Source: Candidatus Lindowiibacteriota bacterium (GTDB lineage Bacteria; Lindowbacteria; 2-12-FULL-62-27). From it: a DNA stretch of 34,070 nt. The position numbers were made by a program, and so were the translations under genes. Under the pieces are notes generated by a model, which saw only the letters and a program-made list of their open reading frames with translations, was not told where the DNA came from and searched no databases. Location of the stretch: assembly GCA_023249255.1 (NCBI GenBank), contig JAHFCY010000001.1, forward strand, positions 20,058 through 54,127, written 5' to 3'. Positions 1-6,800 of the stretch are shown piece by piece. Positions within the stretch are counted from its first letter, which is position 1; each line of letters starts with the position of its first letter.

Positions 1-317
1 GGAAATATGAATCTCAGGACGTATGCGGCGAGCGTCGCGCCGATCAGCTGGGCAATGATGTAGCGCACGCCCTCGCACGCGGAAATTTTCTTCGTTACCA
101 TCATGCTGACGGTCACAGCCGGATTGATGTGCGTTCCGGACACATGTCCGAAGGCGTAGACCATCGCCATGATCGTCAATCCATGGGCGAACGCAATTCC
201 AACCAGGGAAACGGCACCGCCCGACCAGGCCTGAACAGCGACAGATCCCGCGCCGATGAAAATAAGCGCGAACGTGCCGACCAATTCGGCGACATACTTG
301 GATGATTTACATTCCAT
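1..317 (-). CDS. Aquaporin / MIP-family channel, 3'-truncated by the window edge
   Basis: The 105 visible residues are the N-terminal half of a major intrinsic protein channel, an inner-membrane pore for water or small neutral solutes such as glycerol. The first transmembrane helix (about residues 10-30) holds the family-typical ELVGTFALIF, and the first half-pore loop carries SGTHINPAVT with the NPA selectivity motif. The second NPA motif lies beyond the window, so water and glycerol specificity cannot be told apart. The ATG at 317 is preceded by GGAGGG at a good ribosome-binding distance. It is divergent from the FAD oxidoreductase across about 140 bases; a TATACT on the minus strand at 348-353 could be its -10 box, but I see no convincing -35. 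Confidence 0.9.
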   Translation of the reverse strand, partial: MECKSSKYVAELVGTFALIFIGAGSVAVQAWSGGAVSLVGIAFAHGLTIMAMVYAFGHVSGTHINPAVTVSMMVTKKISACEGVRYIIAQLIGATLAAYVLRFIF

Positions 318-456
318 GGGAAATCCCTCCTTGTGTTGTCGTGGTTGAGTATAACTGTCTTATCGAACCGACCGGCGGAAAACTGAAAGGGGAAGTCATC
401 CCGCGACGCCGACCGCGCCGTTGAAGACAATGTCCAGCGAAGCTATGGACGAGACC

Positions 457-1548
457 ATGAAATTCGATTCGATCGTCATCGGCGGCGGGCCGGCCGGGCT
501 GGCTTGCGCCATCCGCTTATCCCGAATGGGCATGAAGGTTCTCCTTGCCGAACGGCGCCACCTTCCGCAGGAAAAATGCTGCGGCGAATTTCTCCATCCG
601 ACAGCAGTGCGTGAACTTGAAGCGTTGCTGGGAAAGACGCCGGCCGGACAGCCTATCGACCGTGTGAGAATTTCGGCGCTGGACATTTCACGCGAATTTG
701 ATTTATCGACACCAGCGATGGCAGTGGAACGACGCGCGCTCTCAAAAGCGCTGATCGAAGCCGCAACGCGCACCGGCGTCCAAATTTCCGAGAATATGGA
801 AGCGGATATTCTCCGCGCCGATCCGAACAGGTTCGAAATCCGGATCGGAACCAACAGCGCTCATTCCGAAAGGCTGATTTTAGCCGAGGGCGCATCAGCG
901 GCGATGACGAACAAAATCAAAGTGGCCAAACCGGTATCCCGTGTCGTCTACGGATTTTCGGCCCGGATGGAGGCGGTGTTTGACCGCAAGGTTGCATTGG
1001 CTGCCGTTTCAGGCGGGTATGCGGGATTGTGCGATCTCGGAGGCAATTGCGTTAACATCGCAGGTCTTCTGCTGCCTGCCGCGTATCGCCGACTGGCTCC
1101 GAACCAGCCGGGATTTGGCGCGAGATTGCTGGCCGAAATTCCGGTGTGGGCCAAAATTGTCCAGCCCGATCTGATTGCCACGAAATTTCAAGCGCCTGTT
1201 TGCGCCGATGAAATACGCGGGGACGCACTGCCGAACGGCGCATTTGTGGTCGGAGACTGCGGCGGGATGAGCGAAACCGCATTTGGCGACGGAATCGCCC
1301 GGGCATTCGTTCATGCAAGGATTCTCGATGAAGTCCTTCATCTGCATTCCGGAAATTCAAAAAATGTTGCGCGGGAATACGTCCGACGGATCAAAAACTC
1401 TTTGCATCGTCCGAATCGGTTTCTACTTAGGCTTGCGGGAGAATTACTGCGTTCGCCGATTTTGGCGAGGACATCTCTTCGTGTCGCCGGATCCTGGATT
1501 CACTCCATGGTCAGGCGTGCGACGGAACCTGCCGGGGTTCCCTCTTAA
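457..1548 (+). CDS. FAD-dependent oxidoreductase, geranylgeranyl-reductase-like
   Basis: A group A flavoprotein monooxygenase/reductase fold. The N-terminus has the FAD-binding Rossmann motif VIGGGPAGLACA (GxGxxG), followed by an acidic-residue strand end, and then the CCGEFLHPTAV segment that matches the CGEFLSP-type motif of geranylgeranyl-reductase-like enzymes. A second FAD-contact motif (GDCGG followed by GDGIARA) lies near residue 275. Family members reduce isoprenoid chains or act on polyketides; the substrate here is unknown and the neighbours do not help. ATG 457 is chosen because it leads directly into the Rossmann strand; in-frame ATGs at 430 and 445 and a TTG at 421 are alternatives. 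Its TAA shares bases with the stop of the convergent gene (TTAA at 1545-1548). Confidence 0.8.
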   Translation: MKFDSIVIGGGPAGLACAIRLSRMGMKVLLAERRHLPQEKCCGEFLHPTAVRELEALLGKTPAGQPIDRVRISALDISREFDLSTPAMAVERRALSKALIEAATRTGVQISENMEADILRADPNRFEIRIGTNSAHSERLILAEGASAAMTNKIKVAKPVSRVVYGFSARMEAVFDRKVALAAVSGGYAGLCDLGGNCVNIAGLLLPAAYRRLAPNQPGFGARLLAEIPVWAKIVQPDLIATKFQAPVCADEIRGDALPNGAFVVGDCGGMSETAFGDGIARAFVHARILDEVLHLHSGNSKNVAREYVRRIKNSLHRPNRFLLRLAGELLRSPILARTSLRVAGSWIHSMVRRATEPAGVPS

Positions 1549-2948
1549 GAACCTGTATCGGCCAGATTGTGGCCGCACCACGGTTTGGGGCACAGTTCGC
1601 GTTCTTTCATCGACACGCAGTTGAAGTCCGTGCGCTGGTCGATCCCGGCCGCCAAGGCGCCCGCGTACAACCGGATCCAGAAATTTGCGCGCGTAGCGGC
1701 ATCCAGATGCGTCCAGTCTTCCGACCAGCGATGGCTCACGCGTTCGTATTTGGATCGGATGAGACCGGCAATGTGTTTTGGATGCCAGCCTTTGCGACTC
1801 AGATATCGCGCAATATTTTGCAGATGGGTTGGCTGAAGGACGTTGGGGTTGGGCCATGAAAGCGGTTGAGCGATGCAGGGCGGGAGACGGCGAAAGTCCA
1901 GCGCATCGTATGTTCGAGGCCATGTCGCCGGGTCATCGTGGTCGACGGAATCAAATTCGCGGTGAAACACGGCTAACGGATCGGCTTCGTAATCCCGGAT
2001 CACCTTTTCGAAACTTTCCGCCGCATCGGGCAGACGGCAATCGCCTTCCCGCGCCATCTCCGACGACGCAAAAAAATTTCTGCGGGCGGCCATCAGATCT
2101 TCAAGACTATGGCAGGCGCGGCGGGGCAGGGTGATCTGGACGGGAATGTTTCGGGCAATGTCCCGACCGACCTTGTAGATTTGGATTTTGTGTTTCTGGT
2201 GCGTCGAGAACGGACAGCGGATATCACGCATGGTGATCGGATCGCAGAACGCGGACAGGTCCAGCGAGATCGCCTCGCGGGCGCCGTTCCCGGTCCGGCC
2301 GGTAACGATGTCGGAAAACACAACCGGCACGGGGCTTTCGGCGCCAACCGCGCGCAGAATGTCATGACAGATGAACTCCATCACGCGCCCAAGCCCGTCG
2401 AACGCGTGGCCATGCCGCAGCGACACGCGGCGGTGGCGGTGAGCCGTTATCGCATTGTATTTCGCCGCGAGCGTGTCCGACACCTGTCCAAGATTTTCGA
2501 GTGAATTGTCGGCCGGCGTGTCAGCCGGAATTTTCCATGCGAAATGGTAGCCCTGACCGGTCATAAAGGTCAGATGCGGGATGTTCCAGCGGGACAGTCT
2601 GTCCTGAATGATTTGATAGAGCGGTTCGAGTTTTTTAAAACAAGCCAGCGGGTTGTAATAGATTTCTCCGGCGTAATCGATGTTGAAGTATTCCACATCA
2701 AGAACCGCCACCGTCGATTCCTTGTCCCACAGGGACCGAAAGACATCGAGGCCGTGGTCGAGGATCCAGTGAAATCCAGAGATATCCGCAGACGTGAATT
2801 CTTTCCGATGCATCGTTTTGAGATACGCGCCATAGCCGACGAGGTATTCTGCCGTGAAGGACAACGGTTCGGCGCTCGCGCCGCCGCAGTACTCGGCGAT
2901 CCGCTCCCGCACATACGGCGTCGCGTAGTACTCGATGGGGTTGTTCAC
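1545..2948 (-). CDS. Archaeo-eukaryotic primase (AEP)-like protein, function unknown
   Basis: A 467-residue protein I cannot name by family, but it carries, in order, the signature motifs of the AEP/PrimPol superfamily: an acidic pair after a hydrophobic strand (VLDVEYFNID, D84 and E86), a glycine-turn-histidine (TGQGYHFAW, H135), a later hydrophobic-Asp (ISLDLS, D230), and an IRCPFSTHQKHK stretch (244-254) that resembles the R-x-P-x-S-x-H-x-K nucleotide-binding motif of PriS-type primases. The C-terminal 100 residues are helical and end in C444, C453, C458 and H460, a possible zinc site. The start is GTG at 2948, overlapping the upstream methylase stop by 4 bases (GTGA), so the two are probably translationally coupled. 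No plasmid, phage or CRISPR genes adjoin. The AEP assignment is inferred from motifs, and activity is unproven. Confidence 0.6.
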   Translation of the reverse strand: MNNPIEYYATPYVRERIAEYCGGASAEPLSFTAEYLVGYGAYLKTMHRKEFTSADISGFHWILDHGLDVFRSLWDKESTVAVLDVEYFNIDYAGEIYYNPLACFKKLEPLYQIIQDRLSRWNIPHLTFMTGQGYHFAWKIPADTPADNSLENLGQVSDTLAAKYNAITAHRHRRVSLRHGHAFDGLGRVMEFICHDILRAVGAESPVPVVFSDIVTGRTGNGAREAISLDLSAFCDPITMRDIRCPFSTHQKHKIQIYKVGRDIARNIPVQITLPRRACHSLEDLMAARRNFFASSEMAREGDCRLPDAAESFEKVIRDYEADPLAVFHREFDSVDHDDPATWPRTYDALDFRRLPPCIAQPLSWPNPNVLQPTHLQNIARYLSRKGWHPKHIAGLIRSKYERVSHRWSEDWTHLDAATRANFWIRLYAGALAAGIDQRTDFNCVSMKERELCPKPWCGHNLADTGS

Positions 2949-3664
2949 GACGATTCCAGCAAAAATACCGTCGGGCGATCGCGCAGATCCGGCGGCGGAC
3001 AGGCGCGCCAGGCAGCCATAGAATTTGTCCGAATTTCTTCGGATGGGGCGGTCAGATCGGACGCGACGCAGAACAGCGTTTTTTCATTGAGACAGGCGAG
3101 GGCGGCGGCGAATACGTCGCTGTTTCGATAGGGTGTTTCGATCCAGATGTGCGAGCGCGAGAATCGCCGGGAATCCGACTCCATATTTTTCAACTCTCGG
3201 CGGCGCTCGGCGGCGTCCCGTGACAAATATCCGTGAAAAACAAATCGCTGGCCGTTCAGGCCGGATCCCATCAACGACAACAACACGGCCGATGGACCGG
3301 CCAGAGGTTTCACGCGAACGCCGCGCGCGTGCGCAAGCCGCACAAGGGCCGCGCCGGGATCCGCCACAGCCGGACAGCCTGCGTCCGAAATCAATCCCCA
3401 CGATTCGCCGCGCTCAATCGGTTCGATCAGATGTTCAATCTCGGACGGCCGGGTATGTTCGTTCAGCAGGCGCAACGCCGCAGATTCGGATAAATGTGGA
3501 CCCTTCATCTTTTTCAAAAACGCCGACGCCATTTTTCGGCTTTCGCCAATGACACCGTCCAGCGTCGAAACGACGGACCGAATTGCATCGTCAGGATCTG
3601 TCGAGGCTTCGGCGGCAATCGGCGTCGGGATCAGATACAGGATTCCTGAAGTTTGAGATTCCAC
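2945..3664 (-). CDS. SAM-dependent methyltransferase, RsmI-like tetrapyrrole methylase fold
   Basis: A COG0313-type tetrapyrrole-methylase-fold protein, the family of RsmI, which 2'-O-methylates C1402 of 16S rRNA. Visible marks are the N-terminal LYLIPTPIA, the central ISDAGCPAVADPG (matching RsmI SDAGTPxxxDPG) and GPSAVLLSLMGSGL, followed by RFVFHGYLSRDAAER and an IWIETPYRN segment. The region after the first strand diverges from true RsmI (no AEDTR block), as in the shorter RsmI paralogues of other phyla, so the exact target is uncertain. The reading frame is open far upstream, but homology starts only at GILYLIPTP. I therefore chose GTG 3664, giving 239 residues, the usual size, and placing it divergent from flagellin. 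No strong ribosome-binding site is visible. The stop overlaps the start of the AEP-like gene. Confidence 0.75.
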   Translation of the reverse strand: MESQTSGILYLIPTPIAAEASTDPDDAIRSVVSTLDGVIGESRKMASAFLKKMKGPHLSESAALRLLNEHTRPSEIEHLIEPIERGESWGLISDAGCPAVADPGAALVRLAHARGVRVKPLAGPSAVLLSLMGSGLNGQRFVFHGYLSRDAAERRRELKNMESDSRRFSRSHIWIETPYRNSDVFAAALACLNEKTLFCVASDLTAPSEEIRTNSMAAWRACPPPDLRDRPTVFLLESS

Positions 3665-3720
3665 GACTGCACTATATTCAACCGGATGGCGGACGGCAAG
3701 AGCACGCGGCTGGCAGGCGT

Positions 3721-3748
3721 TCAAGCTTCGGCGCAAATCGGCCGATAT
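3721..3748 (+). promoter_or_regulatory. Sigma-28 (FliA/SigD)-type promoter of the first flagellin
   Basis: TCAAGCTT at 3721-3728, 12 bases, then GCCGATAT at 3741-3748. The known flagellar sigma consensus is TAAAGTTT and GCCGATAA, so 6 of 8 and 7 of 8 positions match. The spacing is identical to three other sites in this window. It would start transcription near 3755 and give a leader of about 135 bases before the flagellin ATG. Confidence 0.65.
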
Positions 3749-3785
3749 GGTGTGTGAGACGCAGTTCAACTGCAGCCGTGACAAC

Positions 3786-3814
3786 TTGACAGTCCCGGGG
3801 GGCTTCGATACACT
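3786..3814 (+). promoter_or_regulatory. Sigma-70-type promoter-like sequence upstream of flagellin
   Basis: TTGACA at 3786-3791, a 17-base spacer, and TACACT at 3809-3814 make a near-consensus housekeeping promoter. It lies downstream of the sigma-28-like site and would give a leader of about 70 bases still containing both GGA hairpins. Whether both promoters operate is unknown. Confidence 0.45.
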
Positions 3815-3844
3815 CTGTCCACATCGTTCGACGGAGGCGGGAGG

Positions 3845-3863
3845 CCCCCAAAGGAATTGGGGG
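3845..3863 (+). promoter_or_regulatory. Leader hairpin with GGA in the loop (possible CsrA site 1)
   Basis: CCCCCAA pairs perfectly with TTGGGGG (7 base pairs) around the pentaloop AGGAA. A GGA presented in a hairpin loop is the core of CsrA/RsmA binding sites. It sits 28 bases before the flagellin start codon. The pairing is seen directly; binding is inferred. Confidence 0.5.
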
Positions 3864-3874
3864 ACAGAAACCAG

Positions 3875-3888
3875 TGGGAGGGAACCCA
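3875..3888 (+). promoter_or_regulatory. Hairpin enclosing the flagellin Shine-Dalgarno (possible CsrA site 2)
   Basis: TGGG (3875-3878) pairs with CCCA (3885-3888), placing AGGGAA in the loop. This loop is the flagellin ribosome-binding site, 7 bases before the ATG. Two GGA loops with one over the Shine-Dalgarno sequence parallel the known CsrA-repressed hag leader of Bacillus subtilis. Confidence 0.45.
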
Positions 3889-3890
3889 GA

Positions 3891-4706
3891 ATGGCTCTCA
3901 GAGTGAACGACGATTCAAATATTTTATCCGCACTGCGGCAATCCCAGATCAACCAATCCGACATCGGCAAGCGACTGTCGTCCATCGCGTCGGGGTTACG
4001 GATCAATCAGACATCCGATGACGCGGCGGGACTGGCAGTCGCCGAATCTCTGTCATCGCAAAGCCGTGGGCTTGACGTTGCCAGCCGAAACATACAGGAC
4101 TTCATGTCATTGACACAGACCGCCGAAGCCGGCCTGTCCGGAATCCAGAACATGTCTCAACGCATCAACGAACTTGCTCTACAGGCTTCAACCGGCACGC
4201 TGACATCCGAGGATCGACAGCTGATCCAGGGCGAGATCAGCCAGATTTCGCAAGAGATTGACCGGCAGGCGGGGTCCACCGAGTTTAACGGCACGCCGCT
4301 TTTGAACGGTTCCTTTTCCGGTTCGACGCAAATCGGCGCCAATCCCGGCAACGTGTTCACGCTGAATCTTTCGGCCACGACCGCCGCCGCTCTTGGGCTT
4401 ACCGGCATCGATGTTTCAACGCAGGCCGGCGCGCAGAACGCGGTCAGCGTTGCGCAGGGCGCCGTGAATTCCGTCGCCACGGAGCGCGCATCCATCGGTT
4501 CGACGATGAACCGTCTCCAGCTCGCCGCGGACACCGCCCAGGTAGCGCAGGAAAACACGCTGGCCTCCGAATCGGTGATTCGCGACTCCGACATGGCACT
4601 GGAAATGATCGGTCTTGCCGCGGCGCAAATCCGCAGCAACGCCGGGGTTGCGGCCCTCGCCCAGGGCAACATCAACCGTGAGAACGCCGCCCGGCTTCTG
4701 GGCTGA
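3891..4706 (+). CDS. Flagellin, short conventional type
   Basis: A 271-residue filament protein. Residues 1-140 form the Flagellin_N coiled-coil D0/D1 half (KRLSSIASGLRINQTSDDAA, then MSQRINELALQAS and EIDRQAGSTEFNGTPLLNG). Residues about 190-271 form Flagellin_C (AINRLQ-type helix here GSTMNRLQLAADTAQVAQEN, SVIRDSDMALEM, ending ENAARLLG). The variable middle is only about 50 residues, so this is a core filament protein without surface domains. ATG 3891 follows GGGAGGGA, and translation from it gives the conserved N-terminus. It has a sigma-28-like promoter, a sigma-70-like promoter and two GGA hairpins upstream. Unlike the second flagellin (9681), it lacks any VWA insert. DoxX begins only 12 bases after its stop. 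Confidence 0.95.
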   Translation: MALRVNDDSNILSALRQSQINQSDIGKRLSSIASGLRINQTSDDAAGLAVAESLSSQSRGLDVASRNIQDFMSLTQTAEAGLSGIQNMSQRINELALQASTGTLTSEDRQLIQGEISQISQEIDRQAGSTEFNGTPLLNGSFSGSTQIGANPGNVFTLNLSATTAAALGLTGIDVSTQAGAQNAVSVAQGAVNSVATERASIGSTMNRLQLAADTAQVAQENTLASESVIRDSDMALEMIGLAAAQIRSNAGVAALAQGNINRENAARLLG

Positions 4707-4712
4707 CCTTTT
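4689..4712 (+). terminator. Weak terminator-like hairpin at the flagellin 3' end
   Basis: GCCCGG (4689-4694) pairs with CTGGGC (4698-4703, one G-T pair) over a 3-base loop, followed after 5 bases by TTTT. The stem overlaps the last flagellin codons. It could attenuate transcription into DoxX rather than stop it fully. Confidence 0.3.
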
Positions 4713-4718
4713 GCCGTC

Positions 4719-5186
4719 ATGAAACTCGAGCGCGTTGCTCTGCTTCTGTTACGCCTTTACGTCGGATATTTATTTCTGACGGCCGGATGGCAAAAATGGA
4801 CGGCGGACCCATCATTTACAACCGGTGAAGCCCTCGGAACTTTCCTGAACAAATGTCTGACGGATGCCACGCCGGGCACCATCAGCGCCGCGTTAATCCA
4901 GAGTTATTATCTGCCGCACGTCAAACTTCTTGCGTGGTTTGTTGTCCTCGGTGAACTCGGAGTTGGTGCAGCGCTTCTGACCGGAACGGCGACCCGCATT
5001 GCCTGCGCCGCCGGCATAGTGATGAACTCGAGTTTTTTTCTCGCGACCAATGGAAGCTTTGCCTCGTTCGACAACAACGCTTTTTTTATTCTGATCCAGC
5101 TTGTTCTGCTCACCACCGCCGCAGGCCGGTTTTTCGGCGTTGACTATTTTTTAAGCAAAAAATTCTCCAACAATTATCTCTGGTAA
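4719..5186 (+). CDS. DoxX-like integral membrane protein
   Basis: A 155-residue membrane protein of the DoxX/DoxD type. It starts with LLLLRLYVGYLFLTAGWQKW, the family-typical first helix ending in a (G/A)xxK segment. Three further hydrophobic segments follow at about residues 68-90, 90-112 and 118-138. The best-studied members are subunits of thiosulfate-quinone oxidoreductase or parts of redox-stress membrane complexes; many are uncharacterised, and nothing here fixes the role. The gene begins 12 bases after flagellin and ends 13 bases before the DUF1802 gene, so it may be read through from the flagellin promoter. No clear ribosome-binding site precedes ATG 4719. Confidence 0.75.
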   Translation: MKLERVALLLLRLYVGYLFLTAGWQKWTADPSFTTGEALGTFLNKCLTDATPGTISAALIQSYYLPHVKLLAWFVVLGELGVGAALLTGTATRIACAAGIVMNSSFFLATNGSFASFDNNAFFILIQLVLLTTAAGRFFGVDYFLSKKFSNNYLW

Positions 5187-5199
5187 ACGGGAGCCGGAC

Positions 5200-5823
5200 G
5201 TGACCGTGACGATCGATCGCGGCGCCGCCCTCAAGGAATGGGCGGCTGTGGTCAAAGCTCTCGAATCCGGGACACAAGTCCTGATCCTGCGAAAGGGCGG
5301 AATTCGCGAGGAGGGGTTTTCGGCCGAAGCCGCCGCCTTCTTTTTTTATCCCACCGGATTTCATCAGACAACGGACAAACTTCGGTCGGAACACATCCAT
5401 TTCATGGAAGAGGCGATGGCAGACCGGCCGCCGGAAGGGCGGGTGCGCATCCGGTCGATGGCGCAGACCGCCGGAGTGTTTGCCGTGCCGGACGAGGACA
5501 AACTTGCGTCCCTTGCCGGCGAATACGTCTACACGGTCGACGAAATGAAAAAACGCCACGAATTCAGGCCGGGTGACTCCCTGACCGCGCTGGCCGTCCG
5601 GGTTTATATACTGAAACAGCCGGCGGAGATTCTGCTGAAAACAAATTATGGCGGTTGCGTCTCGTGGGTTCATCTAGAAGATCCGGTGTCAACGGAGGGC
5701 GCGAAACCCGTCCTCTCCGACGACGCATTCGATCAACGGCTCCGCCGCATCCGTGACATCCTTTCACCCCGCTCACATCCATCCATGGACTCCGCCGGGG
5801 TCCCTCCATCCAACCGGTCATAG
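5200..5823 (+). CDS. DUF1802 family protein
   Basis: A 207-residue soluble protein matching the DUF1802 pattern: ALKEWAAVVKALESG near the N-terminus, LILRKGGIREEGF, then AAFFFYPTGFHQ, and a later YILKQPAEILLKTNYGGCVSW. The family has no established function and is often found in bacteria and cyanobacteria. The start is GTG 5200 after GGGAG. The last 20 residues are rich in Ser and Pro and lie outside the recognisable domain. Its TAG stop at 5821-5823 overlaps an ATA that would be the first codon of the following queG reading frame (ATAG). Confidence 0.7.
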   Translation: MTVTIDRGAALKEWAAVVKALESGTQVLILRKGGIREEGFSAEAAAFFFYPTGFHQTTDKLRSEHIHFMEEAMADRPPEGRVRIRSMAQTAGVFAVPDEDKLASLAGEYVYTVDEMKKRHEFRPGDSLTALAVRVYILKQPAEILLKTNYGGCVSWVHLEDPVSTEGAKPVLSDDAFDQRLRRIRDILSPRSHPSMDSAGVPPSNRS

Positions 5824-6800
5824 ACCTTCACGCTCTCGCCGAACACATCCGGCAAAAATCCCGCGAGGTCGGATTTGATCTGGCCGGCCTAGCGCGGGCC
5901 GATCCTCCATCCCGCGCCGAATTTCTGGGCGAGTGGCTTGTACGCCGATTTGAAGGCGGCATGGCTTACATGCGGCGGACGGCGGCTGAGCGGCGAAACC
6001 TCACAACGAAATTCCCCTGGGCGCGGAGTTTGATCTCGGTTGCGGCGCGGTATTCGTCCGACCGGCCGGACGTCGGGATTGCGCGGCACATCGCAAGATA
6101 CGCGCAGGGAGACGACTACCATGACGTACTGGATCGGCCGCTCGAAGAACTTGAAACGTTTATCCGGTCGGCCATTAATCCAAACACAGGACAACCCGCG
6201 AAAACCCGGCGCTATATCGACACCGGCCCGATTCTTGAAAAACTATACGCCGCCGAGACCGGAATCGGCTGGTTGGGAAAAAACACACTGGTTTTGAATG
6301 AACGTCTCGGCTCCTATTTGTTTCTGGGCGAAATCATCACCGATTTGGCCCTGCCGGCAGATCCACCCGCCACCGAGCGATGCGGAACCTGCACGCGCTG
6401 TCTGGACGCCTGTCCCACAAACGCCTTTGTCGCGCCCTACGTCCTCGACGCAACGCGCTGTATTTCGTATCACACGATCGAATCGCGTGAGCCGATTCCA
6501 CCGGACATAACCGCGAGGCTCGAAGGAAATTTTTTCGGATGTGACATCTGTCAGGAAGTCTGTCCGTGGAACCGCGAAGCAGTCGGCGCGGCGCCCACGC
6601 GGCCGGAATTCGAAACCCGGCCGGCTTATCGGACGACATCCGTCGAGGACATGGCATCGATGTCCGTCGAGGCGTTTCGGAAAATGTTTCGATCAAGCCC
6701 CCTGAAGCGCCCCGGGCTGGAGAAATTGAAGGGAACAGTATCTCTCATCGCCGATCATCCGGTCGATCAAGCGTCAACAAAAGGGCCGGCAGAAGAATAA
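5820..6800 (+). CDS. queG: Epoxyqueuosine reductase QueG; start codon unresolved
   Basis: The last step of queuosine synthesis: cobalamin- and Fe4S4-dependent reduction of epoxyqueuosine in tRNA. RRYIDTGPILEK contains the catalytic Asp, GIGWLGKNTLVLN is the family signature, and two ferredoxin-like clusters are visible (CGTCTRCLDACP and CDICQEVCPWN, plus an isolated Cys). The first ATG in frame is at 5961, but the 46 codons before it (5823-5960) are open and encode a typical QueG N-terminus (DLHALAEHIRQK, EVGFDLAGLARAD, RRFEGGMAYM). No ATG, GTG or TTG exists between that ATG and the upstream in-frame stop at 5754. I place the start at ATA 5820, which would overlap the DUF1802 stop as ATAG. 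A rare start codon, or an error near 5785-5820, are the alternatives. The 3' end overlaps the convergent RND gene by 56 bases. Confidence 0.85.
   Translation: MDLHALAEHIRQKSREVGFDLAGLARADPPSRAEFLGEWLVRRFEGGMAYMRRTAAERRNLTTKFPWARSLISVAARYSSDRPDVGIARHIARYAQGDDYHDVLDRPLEELETFIRSAINPNTGQPAKTRRYIDTGPILEKLYAAETGIGWLGKNTLVLNERLGSYLFLGEIITDLALPADPPATERCGTCTRCLDACPTNAFVAPYVLDATRCISYHTIESREPIPPDITARLEGNFFGCDICQEVCPWNREAVGAAPTRPEFETRPAYRTTSVEDMASMSVEAFRKMFRSSPLKRPGLEKLKGTVSLIADHPVDQASTKGPAEE

Noticed and set aside
3665-4006. N-terminal extension of the RsmI-like methylase
   Set aside because: The open frame continues 114 codons upstream, but that part runs antisense through the flagellin start and leader and has no homology; the family begins at the YLIPTP strand.
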